Shown in pieces: positions 1-12,009 of a stretch of 64,000 nt of DNA. This DNA comes from Mytilus galloprovincialis (Eukaryota; Mollusca; Bivalvia; Mytilida; Mytilidae): NCBI RefSeq assembly GCF_965363235.1, contig NC_134849.1:46694122-46758121 (forward strand), in the 5' to 3' direction. A program made the translations under genes and the position numbers. The stretch's first letter is position 1; the number at the start of each line of letters is the position of its first letter. The notes beneath the pieces are model-generated. The model saw only the letters and a list, made by a program, of their open reading frames with translations. It did not search any database and had not been told where the DNA came from.

Positions 1-1049
1 TGTAATTCTACACAAAAAAAAACAAATGATTTTGTCAGAATGATTTTTTTTTTTTTTTTTTGTTCCTCTTCGTGCTTTATTGCATACATGACGTTTTATC
101 TCGTGTCTCTATTCATTCGTTAAATAACAAGAACAGAAATACCAAAAATGAGAAAAATTTAATTGTCATTTCACTATATAGACATTAAGGGTTGCTTCTG
201 TCATATACGTGTTTATGATTGATTGTTATTGGTTAAATTACTCTTTCGGTTTTCTCATTTGAATGATTGGTGGGCCTTTATTAGGTGATACGATAAAGAT
301 TATGCTCATTGTTAAAGGTTCTTTGTTTATGCATAGTTGCGTACATTGGCACTAATAACACGTCTCGTTATTTTTATAAGCACTATAGGTAAAATACTTA
401 TCTGTGCAGATCTCTACAGAAAAACGGTATATATAAATGACATACTAAAGAAATCTTGTAGAACCATACTCCGATATCTCCTTCCCCGTGAAAGAAACAA
501 AATACAATGTATCTCTTTATTCAAAGCAAATCAGATTTGAGAATTGTCATTTAATTACTTACTAGGTGTAAAAACCTTAATAGAAAACATAGTAAATGAT
601 ATCTTTAAATTGTTATTTGTTCAATTGAAATTTGTTCAAACCTGCAAAAAGTCTGAATAAAATGACCGGTCACAAAACAAACTTAACTTCCATAGCAGGT
701 GTATTGTTCTAAAATACAACAGAAATGGTTTTTAAAACACAAAATGTCGTTTTATTTATTTAGACTAATTGACAATTGTGTCAACTACAGATTTTGGAGT
801 TCGTGAACTTTAAATAAGCTAAGAACATCAGCAATTGTCACAATGGATTCAAATGACATTATGTTTCGATTTTATAGACCCATTAGCGTGTCTAATTGTA
901 CGTAATTGTTCTGTTTTATCAAATACTTTAATTTGTAGTGTTTTCACTAAAACTTCATTAATTTTTAAATAACATGTATTGAACTTCTAATTTTTAAACA
1001 CATCTTTCAATTTGATATTATATTGTATAGATTTGATGAGTTGTGCCCA

Positions 1050-1405
1050 TTTTAACTTATTTTTATAGTTTGTTCTTATGTTGTCCTGTTACACCACTGT
1101 TCAAGTTTATGGGGAGAGTTGGATCTACCGAAATATATAGTTAAGCCCGCCACATTCTGCGTATGTGTCTGTTCCATGATCTGTTTTTAGTTTGTTGTTG
1201 TTTTCGTTCATCATTTTGTAAATATATCTGGCGGTAGTTTTCTCGTTTGAATTGTTTTACATTTGTAATTAAATGGCCTTTTATAGCTAACCATGCTGTA
1301 TTGGTTTAATTCATTGTTAAAGGTTACCTATATTTGTTAATTTCTATGTCATTTAGTCACTTGTGGAGAGTTGTCTTAGTAATCATACCACATCTTCTTA
1401 TTTTG
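1050..1405 (+). repeat. Interspersed repeat family A, diverged copy
   Basis: Shares blocks, in the same order, with better copies at 3265-3790 and 60965-61405: 'TTTGTTCTTATGTTGT', 'CCGCCACATTCT', 'TTTTCTCGTTTGAATTG', 'GTGGAGAGTTGTCT' and 'ATCATACCACATCTTCTT'. A weaker fragment of the central part lies at about 225-325. I know this family as a very abundant bivalve repeat of unclear class; no coding capacity is visible. Confidence 0.7.
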
Positions 1406-3264
1406 ACATGAAAGCGCTCAATGAAATTAAAAATAAAATGTGTACGTGTGGGGTATGCTATACGTCATTGAAACGGCAACTAATGTTTATAATCAAAGTG
1501 TCTGCATTGTTAACTTCCATTGCTTTGTATATGCAAACTGTATATTATGTATCATGTTTTAAGCCATTGGCCCATATGGGCGTAAAGTGCTTTTCAATAA
1601 AGTATAATATCTGATGGTTACCTTCATTAAATTTAAACCAGATATAATGCTCCAAACATTTCGGTTAATTAATTACATTTCTCGAAAAACATTGGAAAAT
1701 AACTCTATTTCGAGTATTATGGAAGCCAATAAAACAACAGCCAAATTTGACGGATAGCTACATTGTAAATGCATTTACATAGAAGTGTTATCATTTATCA
1801 GCAAAAAGAATTAAAATTGGCAATTAAACTATAAAAAATAAAAATAGTACAGGGTTTCATATTACAATTCAAAAGCACGATAAGGTATCAATTTGATGAC
1901 AGAAAAATAGATGCAATGAATTATAATTCAGTCCAAATTCATAATAATAAAACAAACTAAACATGTACCTGGAAATTTTGAGATAATGCCGCTCTTCGTT
2001 TCAAATGAAAACAAATTTCTCTTTTTATAACAAGAGAAAAGATAAAATACTTCTCATGTTTTAGAACTAACGGCCATCTAGTATGAGAAGCTTACATTTT
2101 ATTAATGTGCATATCGCTGATAAAAAGGGCGAATTTAGCTAGATGTATTATATAAAATTATGTTTCAAGTCAGAGACAATCTGAATAGAATTAAACTGAC
2201 AGTCAAAATATATTACTGTCCATCTATATGCATCCAGCTTATAATAAAAATAGTTGATTATAAAATTATATTAAGGGAAAAGATAGAGGGCTACAAATTT
2301 GTTTTTTACATTCTGCATCTTCGAATAATAAAACAATTAGTAGACTATCCTTGGACGTTGAAACAGGGTCGTTTCAATGACCGTATACATGTATATATAT
2401 ACAAACATACATTATGGATTTCATTGTCAAGCAAACAATTAAATGAATACGTATAATTTAGAACATATTTAGTCAAAAATTAATAAATTGATTTCATGCC
2501 TATTTGATCTACTTGTTCGGGTGAAATGATTATTCACAAGGGCTAGACATGCAATACGATATAACCCGTAATAGTTTAGTATAGATCGAACTAGAAACAC
2601 TATTTACAATGTAGATTAACTAATTATAACGTGCAGATGTTGTCTTGTCAATATTTGTATATCCTTTACCACTGATTAAATCATATTTTAACATATTGTT
2701 TACTGATTTTTTTTCTTTGTTGTGGTAAAAGGTGATGTGTATATCTCTTCTTTTTTTTTAATTTGTGAGAAAAGAGTATTTGTAATTTGATTTTTTTTGT
2801 TGATTTTTTTCATCTTAAAAGAATGTTCGCAAACTTTTGTCTTCAATTGTGTTTGCAATTGTATATATATACCCTGCTTTAGCAATTGAAATCGAAATTA
2901 CTAAAATATTTGCTTATTCTCTCAAAAGAAACTTATGCTTTTTGGCCTAGATTCATACTGCATATTGCATTATTTGATTGATCTGCTACCTGAACATAAA
3001 CAATTTGACTAAATAAATAAACTTTCTAGTCAGTCTAGCCTTCGCAAAGATATCAGCAGTCATAATAAATAATAACGGTTAGTGCTGTAATAACAGAGAG
3101 TATAAAGAAATTAAGTTGCATATCTTCCCATCTCAAAAAAAGCTTTTGGGTTCGCAGATGAGCTGCTGCACACAACTATGTCGTTGGTTGTGAGTTAACG
3201 ATTAGTGGTCTTTTACGTCCAGTTGCAATATACTATGTGTACATGCATATTCAAATCTAACCCT

Positions 3265-3790
3265 ACTTACTGATTTTTATAGTTTGTTCTTATGTTGTAC
3301 TGTAACAACACTGTCCCGGGTTAGGGGGAGGGTTCGGATCCCGCTAACATGTTTAACTCCGCCACATTCTTTATGTATGTGCTTGTCCCAAGTAAGGAAC
3401 CTGTAATTCAATGATTTTATGCCTCGTTCACACGTACCTTTAATTCGAATGCGAATTGAATTCGCTAATCCCGTTCACACACTTTTCTTTTTTAATTCGA
3501 ATTAAAAGCTAACGTCGTTAGGACAGTAAAGCGAATTTGACGCGGATTCCAATTCGAATTAGAATTGACGTTAGGACGTTAAATGTTTCGAATGCGAATT
3601 AAACTAAGCCGTTAGTTTTCTCGTTCAAATTGTTTTACATTGTCATTTTGGGGCCTTATATAGCTGACTATTTATATGCGGTATGGGCTTTGATCATAGT
3701 TGAATGCCGTACGGTGACCTATAGCTGTTAATTTCGGTGTCATTTGTGGAGAGTTGTCTCATTGGTAATCATACCACATATTCTTTTTTG
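3265..3790 (+). repeat. Repeat family A copy carrying a palindromic insertion
   Basis: The 5' half (GTCCCGGGTTAGGGGGAGG through the 'CCTGTAATTCA' block) and the 3' half ('GCCGTTAGTTTTCTCG' through 'ATACCACATATTC') match family A. Between them, about 3420-3603 holds unrelated sequence dense in AATTCGAATT-like palindromes, where the 60965 copy has a short TTTGTTTATGTGTTAC segment. This looks like a small element inserted in the repeat. Confidence 0.75.
3420..3603. mobile_element. Palindrome-rich insertion (possible MITE) in repeat A
   Basis: About 184 bases with repeated AATTCGAATT and CGAATGCGAATT motifs. The left end TTTAATTCGAATGCGAATT is inverted near the right end as CGAATGCGAATTAAAC. It interrupts an otherwise recognisable family A copy. 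No coding capacity. The exact ends and any target duplication are unclear. Confidence 0.5.
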
Positions 3791-5085
3791 AAATCCAGCC
3801 GTAATATTCCTATACTCACTATCGATAGCTTGATCAGAGGTCACTGACTGATAGAGGGCACAGCATGATCAATCGAGCTAATTCAGGACGAAAACATCTA
3901 CTGTAACGTTTTGCACCTCGTAGCTTTATACTCGTTTGCCTGTACACTTATCCCGGGTTGGTTTTTTCAAACGCTATAGCTCTCAATAGAACAGGTCATA
4001 CGAAGACACATCACCATACCGAGACATTCAAAAAGACTAGTCTTATCTTTTATTCATAACTTACAGGATTATATGTGGAGCAGCAACATTTGATTTTGAT
4101 CAAATTTATTTTTTCAAATAATACACGAAAAAGATAATGAGAATATCCAAAAGATATTGTAGAAATGACAAACCACAGAATTGATATTATTTTGCAAAAA
4201 GAAGTTTAAAAGACAAAGAAAAACGAACACTTCATGAAAGTTAAAGTTTATGACAACACAATGTGTGAAAAACTTGATGACAGACAATCACGACGACAAA
4301 AATCCTCCATTTCTTCTTCGAATTGTCTGGATGAATATGCAAAGTTTTCTATTCGCAAAGAGAATGTTTATGAACTATCTCTCTCTCTTTCTCTGCATCT
4401 TACAAGTGTATATTTACATAAGATTTGCTTTGAAATCAAACGTTTCTTTAAAAACAATAACGAGCCGAAAGTCAAAGATGGCTTGTGTGAATGTACATTT
4501 TGTCTAATGAGTTACATAAAAGACAAAATAATGATGCTGATCTGTTGCTATTCTGAAGCAGGAAAAATATGATTTTCAAAGGTTTGATCCTCATGTTTGC
4601 ATTTAAATAATGTCTGTATGCTTTTGACTACAACATTACGTTACATGTACTCGTACATGCACCCATTTTTTTTTTATTCATCTAAAAAGTTAAAAAGAAT
4701 TTTAAAAGAAGTAACGCTTTTGTTTATTTCAATTGCACAATACATTTTAGTTGCATTATTACGCAGTATTCAGGTTGCTATTTTAACTGAATTTTAGCCG
4801 ATATCTTCTTTTATTCAATGCAAGCCCATTTCGTAGACATTGAACAGGACATATAACATTGCAGGTGCTATACTGGCTCTGTATGTTTCTCCTTATTTGA
4901 AATAAGGATTGTGGCATACATTGTATATATTGAACTTGCTTCTTTAATTTTCATGAAGTTGGATTTATTAATGATGTGAATCTTTAAATCGAAAGAGATT
5001 TGAAAAAGCATAATTTGGGAAACCAATCAAAAAGGCTTAAAGGCATGACTACTATTTCAATCTTTATTGTTATTTTTTCAGAGAA

Positions 5086-6165
5086 ATGGCTAACTTCACA
5101 ACATCAAATACATCTGCACCGAAAGCTTGCCATACTTGGATTAAGGGTGAATTGGCAGGAGTTAATGTCACATTGGATTTACTTAATGAACAACTTGTAC
5201 GACGTAATTATGGTGGAATAGCAATACTTGTGTGTTTCTCAGTATTTGGACTCCTTGGCAACGTGCATGTGCTATATATTTATTCTAGGCAATATAAGAA
5301 ATCAAATTACAGAATATTTGTTCTATTTCTTGCCATATTGGATGTCATAAATTGCACGATTGTGGCGCCTCTAGTAATAGTGTACTTATTTTTCCCATTA
5401 ACTTTCCCATCAGATGTATTCTGTAAAGTATTTAGAACTATTCTATATTTTGTTTCCATATCGTCAACGTTATCGTTAGTTGCCATAGCGATTGACAGAT
5501 TTCGTAAAATATGCCATCCGTTTAGAGATCAATTTGGGACTGGGCAGGTGAAACTTTTATGTGTAGGAAGTTTAGTTGTTGGAGCGCTATTAACATGGCC
5601 TGCACCAATCTTGTGGGGTCTAAGTACCGTGCAGAGCGGAATTCCAGGAGTAACTGGCCAAAGATGCTTCACGTCTGACAACTTCAAAAGCTATAAAATA
5701 AATTTTCAAGGATTATACAATGCCACGCTTATTTTATTTTACTTCATTGTATCTGGTACACTAGTCGTTATCTATATTCATATAGGTAAAAACATTCGTA
5801 TAAACAACAAATTTAGAGACACTCAACGGCGAAATACACTCAAATCGGAAGAGGAAGTAGCAAAGGCTGCTGGGAATAGTGCGCGAAAATCAACAATAAC
5901 ATTGTGTGCAGTAACAATTACTTATGTACTTAGTGCTTTACCCCATCATCTCCTTGCTACGCTGATATTTCTTGTTCCGAACTTTGATTGCAATTTAAGT
6001 TTGTTAGGGTCGCAGTTGTATTATACTTTTATCTGGTCTTATTTTGTCAATAGTGTCGTAAATCCACTTATTTATGGTATTAGAGACAGGAAGTTCAGAT
6101 TTGCAGTAAAGAGAATTTATAGAAGGTTTGGATCTGGAACTGAAACTCTATCTACATCTGGATAA
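5086..6165 (+). CDS. Class A (rhodopsin-like) G-protein-coupled receptor, paralogue 1
   Basis: A 359-residue seven-transmembrane receptor of the plasma membrane. The N-terminus (1-42) has N-glycosylation sequons NFT, NTS and NVT. Predicted helices are roughly 43-66 (GN at 58-59), 76-101 (D86 in LAILD), 111-137, 156-179 (WP at 171-172), 207-235, 269-296 and 310-331. The expected disulfide pair is C113 and C194. The DRY box reads DRF (137-139), helix 6 lacks the CWxP motif and has ALPHH instead, and helix 7 ends NPLIY (326-330), followed by a basic helix 8. The ATG lies 4 bases after a polypyrimidine tract and CAG acceptor (exon start 5082), implying a 5' UTR intron with an intronless coding region. 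It is closely similar (about 60% by eye) to the receptor at 37133. Ligand unknown; a peptide-type receptor is likely but not shown by the sequence. Confidence 0.93.
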   Translation: MANFTTSNTSAPKACHTWIKGELAGVNVTLDLLNEQLVRRNYGGIAILVCFSVFGLLGNVHVLYIYSRQYKKSNYRIFVLFLAILDVINCTIVAPLVIVYLFFPLTFPSDVFCKVFRTILYFVSISSTLSLVAIAIDRFRKICHPFRDQFGTGQVKLLCVGSLVVGALLTWPAPILWGLSTVQSGIPGVTGQRCFTSDNFKSYKINFQGLYNATLILFYFIVSGTLVVIYIHIGKNIRINNKFRDTQRRNTLKSEEEVAKAAGNSARKSTITLCAVTITYVLSALPHHLLATLIFLVPNFDCNLSLLGSQLYYTFIWSYFVNSVVNPLIYGIRDRKFRFAVKRIYRRFGSGTETLSTSG

Positions 6166-6880
6166 ACACGTTGTAGAGCCAAGTACAATTATAGAGCATC
6201 TATAAGAACTAGAGAGAGGCGATGAAATCATTAGTCCAACGAAGTGAGAGAGACAATGTAATTGACGCTCTCTATTGTCTTGGCGCACATGACATTGTCA
6301 GGTAGTCTGTCTCAATCTAAAATTGTTCTTGCAAAGAATAACTATTTATATCGTTCAGTTCTAATGAAAGATATTCAAAAGCATCTGCTATTGTTATTTA
6401 CAAATTTATCAACCATATATGTTGTGTTAAAGTCACTTAATTATCTAAATTTTTTGCTACATTTTTCTCTATCCTAAGTGAGTTAAGTGTCTTGCAGGTC
6501 CTACATGCCAGGCACCTTGTTTAGGAATGCCAGTCTACTGTGACGGCGTGTAGTTTGGAGAGTTTGCATTTTATTGATCCATTAGTTTCATTTCACTACC
6601 GTCCTCTATGCTGGTATAATCGCCGCTAGTAAACATCGCAGATTGTTCCTGGGCGCGTTGTTGTGCGTTTATGTCTTTGGTGTAGTAAGGATCCCAAATT
6701 ATTGATAAATATTCATACAGTAATCGAATATGTCCCATATATGCTTGTTTCGTGCAATTATTTGGGCAGTGTCGGAGGTTTCATCGTAGAGAGTGTTGTG
6801 TGGAGTTCTTTATTTGTGTAACGGCAACGCCCCATTTCAGATCGTATGAAGTTATCACGCTAAGGTATGGATTGTGTTGT
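6166..6880. other. 3' flank of receptor 1
   Basis: Presumed 3' UTR and flanking DNA. I found no AATAAA hexamer in the first several hundred bases after the stop, so the mRNA end was not placed. Nothing else was recognised before the minisatellite that begins near 6884. Confidence 0.4.
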
Positions 6881-6883
6881 ACT

Positions 6884-7540
6884 TGGTGTACTCGTTTCAG
6901 TAACTTTCATTGGTTACGCTTGTGTCAGATACTTAATAAGATATGCTTGTGACTGTCAGTTACTTCATTTGATACAGTTGTGTCATTTACTTCATAAGAC
7001 AGGTTTGCGTCAGTTACTTTTAAAACAAGATACGATTGTAACTGTCAGTTAATTCACAAGACACACTTCAACAGCTACACTTAAATTGGTGCAGTTATTT
7101 TCATTAAATACGCTTGTTTCGGTAACCTTAATAAGATACGCTTGTGTCAGTTAATTAATAAGATATGCTCGTGGTTGTCAGTTACTTCATTTGATACACT
7201 TGTGCCAGTTACTTCATAAGATACGTTTGCGTCAGTTACTTAACAAGATACGCTTGTAACTGTCAGTTACTTCATAAAACACACTCCAAGTGCATCTGGT
7301 ACACTTGGTTCAGTTAATTTCATTTAATACGCTTGTTTCAGTAACCTTCATTAGATACGCTGGTGTCAGTTACTTCATAAGGATCGCTTGTGTCAGTTAC
7401 CTCATAAATTTCGCTGACTCAGTTACTTCATTATATACAAAAGTTTCAGTTACTTCATAAGATACGCTTTTTCGTTTACTTCATTGACATTATATATAAT
7501 TGTTATTTCAGTCACCTTAAACATAGTAACTATTGTTTCA
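6884..7540. repeat. Degenerate minisatellite with higher-order repeat
   Basis: More than twenty imperfect units of about 27 bases, built on TCAGTTACTTCATAAGATACGCTTGTG. A higher-order period is visible: the variant series starting 'AGATATGCTTGTGACTGTCAG' at 6939 recurs at 7161, about 222 bases later, with the same order of unit variants. The array starts roughly 720 bases after the receptor 1 stop codon. No sensible protein repeat is encoded. Confidence 0.85.
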
Positions 7541-9270
7541 TTTATATTTTATTACTTACGCTTTTGACAAAATGGTTTAGAAGCTAGATCTACATGTATG
7601 CACTCAAGATTTTAAGGGATATCTCAAAGCGTCTTCAGAGTTGTTAATATCATAGTACTAGAAAAGGGGCATCACGAAGAATAAATTCAACTGCAAAATT
7701 TCACTTTGACCGAACGTGACTACATATTATTACATTCAGCATAACTAACTAAACGCACCTTTTAGAAATTATTTGTCTACGGATGAAAAATGCTGTTTGA
7801 TCAAAAAGATCAATTGAAAAATGGTAGCCTCTGTGGTTTGATTATAATAGTTCGTAAAGTTTAACGGTCTATTGGTAGCTATCAACTTTGTCTTTCTATA
7901 GAACATAACACGGTAGCTGATAAAAAGATAACATTTTACAAACATTTTTTGCTCGTTTGTCGAACATACTGAGGTTCAGAGACCTGTAATTTGAAAGTAA
8001 AGAAGAACAGATGTATCAATGATAAATATCTCCTGCAGTATTTACAATATCTCTCTTTTAATTGCAGTTTTATTATGCACGGTCTATTTCACATTAAGCA
8101 TTGTAATTAAACGTTAGCTCAATCCCTGTAATGAGTTAATTGTTTGATGATGATTCTGCAAACTGCATTGATGTTCATACTGTTTTAACACTCACAGGCA
8201 AACTTTAAAATGTTAAATATTAAACTGACCGCAGAATCATTTTTATGTCGATATAGTCATAATGACTTTGTAATAACAAATGAACAGATTACTGTGCATA
8301 AACACACTAACATGTTCAAAAAGAAACGCTGAATATATCCATTAACTTCTATATTTCAAAAAGAATTTTCAATGCAATTATTTTCATCAAATATATCGAA
8401 ATGATATTAAAGAAAACAAGACAAGTCTACTTATAAGAATTATTTTATTCGGAACATTTTAAAAAGAACACATACTTTGAACCTACATGCTTTTATTGCT
8501 TAATTTTCGATAATGAAATGTATCTGTTACAAAAAAGTTATCGCTTTAATGCAACAGAGAAAGTCACATACTTTCCATTGTCTTTATGGTCAGAGATAAT
8601 CCACAAATTGTGATGCCATCTGTGAAGAGAGTATCACATTTTCTGCACGTTACAGAACCCTTTCAGCAACTTTTATAAGGCTCATATGTTATCTGTTCTC
8701 ATGCAAAGTTTTTGTCCCTGACCAATCACCCTCTAATTCCAAGGGTACAATGTAATCATATTTCCCTTTACTCTATTTGGTCATCCTGTTTTGCAAAATC
8801 TACGTATTTGATGTATAAACATAGTATTCGAACTTTGAACTACTCAATGAGAGGAAATAAGAGGCCATACAGTGGAAGGAAGGAGAAAAATAAATGATAA
8901 ATTAATGCTAGATTTTGTCATCCTTATTTAGAAGCTCTTGTATGAAATTTATCTCGTATGAACAAAGAACAAATCGACTAGAAGGGAAACAAAGTTTGAT
9001 TCCTTATGAAAGCCGCCTGTAGTATAAAAAACGTAATAAAAGTTACTGATGACAAAAACCGAGCATCTTGAATATGTCCAATTCAGAGAATTGTTTGTCT
9101 GAATCAGGGTGGGTTTCACAATATATGATTTGCCTCTATCTAAAACAAGATGTTCGTATATACATAATTGTTTGTTATATATTTGTGAACCAAAAGTTAA
9201 AATCCAAGTTCGGATTGTGCTGATCAAAGCAAAGTGAATAATTGATAAAGAGGTTTCATGGAGCAGTGTT
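7541..9270. other. Intergenic stretch without recognised features
   Basis: AT-rich DNA with short, unconvincing open frames (for example 8712-8897 and 8949-9227 on opposite strands). I recognise no exon, RNA gene or repeat family here. Confidence 0.4.
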
Positions 9271-9277
9271 CAGATTA

Positions 9278-9663
9278 CAATCTAATTAAAAACCGATCTC
9301 TCATCGCTCCCGTTTTCAGATATGTCGCGTGGGAGATCTAACGAAACCGGCTTTGAGGTCACATGTCAGTGAACTAAAAGTCATGAATTTATAATGATAT
9401 GCAAATGAGTTGACGACCTATTAATAAGCCAATCAAAAAAGTTTATGAATTATTTTGACTGACGATTTAGTCGTAAATAAAATGAGTTACATCCCTTTAC
9501 CTTACGTTAAACTTTCAAGATCGTGGAAGACTCAATTTCATTGGTCGAAAAAGACACACCTACGAGGTCACTAACATGTGACCTCAAAGCGGGTTTCGTT
9601 AGTTCTCCCACGCGACATATCAGAAACAGGAGCGATGAGAGATCGGTTTTTAATTAGATTGTG
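9278..9663. mobile_element. MITE-like element with ~92 bp terminal inverted repeats
   Basis: The left arm (about 9278-9369) and right arm (about 9571-9661) are near-perfect reverse complements, sharing CAATCTAATTAAAAACC, GATCTCTCATCGCTCC, 'TATGTCGCGTGGGAGA' and TTTGAGGTCACATG. The interior is about 200 bases and has no ORF. CAGATTA occurs directly left of the element (9271-9277) and again at 9664-9670, a probable target-site duplication. A non-autonomous DNA transposon is the simplest reading; the superfamily is not determined. Confidence 0.8.
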
Positions 9664-9756
9664 CAGATTAAAGAACAAAATTAACCATGTTTTTATGATA
9701 GCTTATGTAATTTGAGTATCCCGAAGTGTACATTTTGTAAAGGAAGATCCACTAGT

Positions 9757-9930
9757 ATATAAAAATAAGAAGATATGACAATAAAGCCAAGTAGATAACT
9801 GCCCATCAGACTAAGTGGCATAGACTTTAGATCACCGTACGGCTTTCAACAATGAGCAAAACCCATTACTGACATCAACAAACGAAAACCATTGAATTAC
9901 AGACTCCTGTTATAGGACAGTCGTATATGG
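9757..9930 (-). repeat. Repeat family A, reverse-oriented fragment
   Basis: Reads as family A on the minus strand: 'AAGAAGATATGACAATAAAG', 'CACCGTACGGCTTTCAACAATG' (shown in part) and GAATTACAGACTCCTG correspond to the 3' and middle blocks of the 60965 copy. Diverged, no coding content. Confidence 0.6.
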
Positions 9931-10186
9931 AATACGGCAAGATTAAACAAATTGTTTTTGATCGCTACATGTAAACGCTCTTATCTATTGCTTGACTATC
10001 CAGATTGGAACGAAGCACAACCAAACTAACATAGAGAACGATCTTCAAATGTTAGTTTTCGCAGTTACAGAAATCTAGTTCAAAGCCAATCAAATACCTA
10101 AAAAGGCTGTTTTGTTTTATATCGGATATAATTTAATTTTGGATGTAACGCGTCTTCTGATTGGCTGACGTTATTTGTTATCAGCC

Positions 10187-10258
10187 CATAAAAAATGTGG
10201 TGCACACTGTTAAATAACCCGCTACGCGCGTTATTCAGTGTGCACCAAATTTTTTATG
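10187..10258. repeat. 72-base near-perfect hairpin palindrome
   Basis: The arms 10187-10209 and 10236-10258 are 23 bases long with a single mismatch (CAGTGTGCACCAxATTTTTTATG). The intervening bases continue the pairing (AATAAC against GTTATT, then a GC-rich tip CCGCTACGCGCG), so nearly all 72 bases can fold. The short frame starting at 10195 runs through the hairpin and is not a gene. It may be the end of a foldback element. Confidence 0.8.
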
Positions 10259-11107
10259 TTATTTCGAATAGACAGAAAAAATATTACAGTCATTCTATAA
10301 GTATATTAACGACCTCTCGCTCTTTACCGAATTTTATTTTTCATGTTTTAAAAAGTAGCTTAGAGAGATGTTGTACAATATTTCTATCTTACAACAAACT
10401 GTGTTTGAAGGTGTTTTTTTTTTTTTCTTAATAGCAGAATTGAGATTTAATTTATCAGTGCCAAAATTAAACATACAAATAAGAAGGATAGTTGTATTTT
10501 GTTAATAACAACAACAATTACGTGCACATGTGAAAGACATAAGTTTTAAATTAAAACAACTGCTACAATTTGTTGCTATTCTCGGAGAAATTAATTTGAG
10601 GATAAGTGTTAAATAAAAAATTAAGACATTGAATTATTAGTTATATATTTACAACACAAATTACTTTGGTTATGTGTTACTCACCAGAAGTTCATATTAC
10701 ATAGTAGAAATTTGAAAAAAATCAGACGGTTGTCTATTTTTGAAAAATTCGGAAACGATACAATTGCTTTTTAATGTTCTTTTAAATTTGATGCACTTGT
10801 GAAAGAAATATTTTCTGTGAAAATATTTTCAAATGCAAATGCGACTATAAATAGTTTAGATAGCCACACACGTTCAACATCGTGTAGTTGCAACACAAAA
10901 CGGGTGTTTACTGGAATGTTGTTTTGATGGGCATGCTTATTGTCTTTTTAAGCTTTAGTTCTTGATTATTCCCTTTGCTCCCTACCTTTTTAAAGAATTA
11001 TGTAAAGCCGAAAACTCCACAGGAAAATTTGTCCTTTCTTTTATACAATTATTTAATTTAATAATTGAGCATTTAATGAATGATATTCAAGCTGCGATAG
11101 GTTTTAG

Positions 11108-11400
11108 ATATAGGAAGATGTGGTGTGAGTGCCAATGAGACAACTCTACATCCAAATAACAATTAAAAAAAAAGTAAACCATTATAGGTCAATGTACGGC
11201 CTTCAACACGGAGCCTTGGCTCACACCGAACAACAAGCTATAAAGGGCCCCAAAATTACTAGTGTAAAACCATTCAGTCAAACGGGAAAACCAACGGTCT
11301 AATCTATATAAAATTTAAAAAAAAACGAGAAACGAGAAACACATATAAATTACATAAACAAACGACAACTACTGTACATCAGATTCCTGCGATAGGTTTT
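11108..11400 (-). repeat. Repeat family B copy
   Basis: Starts 'TATAGGAAGATGTGGTGTGA' and runs through 'ACGGAGCCTTGGCTCACACC', 'GGGCCCCAAAATTACTAGTG' and 'AACCAACGGTCTAATC'. A closely matching copy lies at 47330-47600, and reverse copies at 12291-12495 and 23486-23672. Read on the opposite strand, its end (GGCACTCACACCACATCTTC) resembles the end of family A, so A and B look related. Confidence 0.75.
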
Positions 11401-12009
11401 GCATATAAGTATATACAGAATATATTATTTTAAGTATTCACATATTGCCAAGCATTTTCCTGGGCATTATTTAAAGGTTATGCTTGTACTAATTTACACG
11501 TCAATGAGAATACAAAAAAAAAACAGAAAATAGAACAGCTCCGAAATTACGAACACCAACAAAATCTCAAGATCCGATAACAAAAACTAACACCTAAATA
11601 GAAACAAATATAAACTCAGACAAAGTTGTCATGAATTTAGATACATGTCTATTTATAGGTCCCGATTGGTTATACGGCTGCTCATGTATATAGGACTTTT
11701 AAATGTTTGTGCGTTTCTGGTTAAGGGTAAATGAAAATAATTTTCTATGAAAGCATTGCGACCAAAGGGCTATTCTGTATTTAACTTCATTTGGTATAAA
11801 TGCATGGAAATGTCAGGAACTTCATTGTATATGACCAAAATGAAATAAAAAAGGGATATCCAATTAAAAGAAACCTCAGGACAACTTTACTTGAGTGGAG
11901 CTGGAACTTTCGAAAGCACCAAATGTACAAAGTCATTTTCCGAATCCGCACGAGGAATAAGAGTAAGACGAGTGTATGGCTGTGGTGCATGTACATTCAT
12001 TGATTTAGA

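Larger units (their letters stand above)
1..5081. other. Intergenic DNA upstream of receptor 1
   Basis: No coding exon could be supported here. Short open frames (for example 2160-2456 and 4234-4572) show no domain, no splice context and ordinary AT-rich composition. The stretch holds two copies of the bivalve repeat listed separately and several A/T homopolymer runs, and is otherwise featureless to my reading. An untranslated first exon of the receptor gene at 5086 probably lies somewhere in or beyond it, but I could not place it. Confidence 0.5.

Noticed and set aside
4234-4572. 112-codon open frame upstream of receptor 1
   Set aside because: Overlapped by another frame in the same strand, no motif, no splice context.
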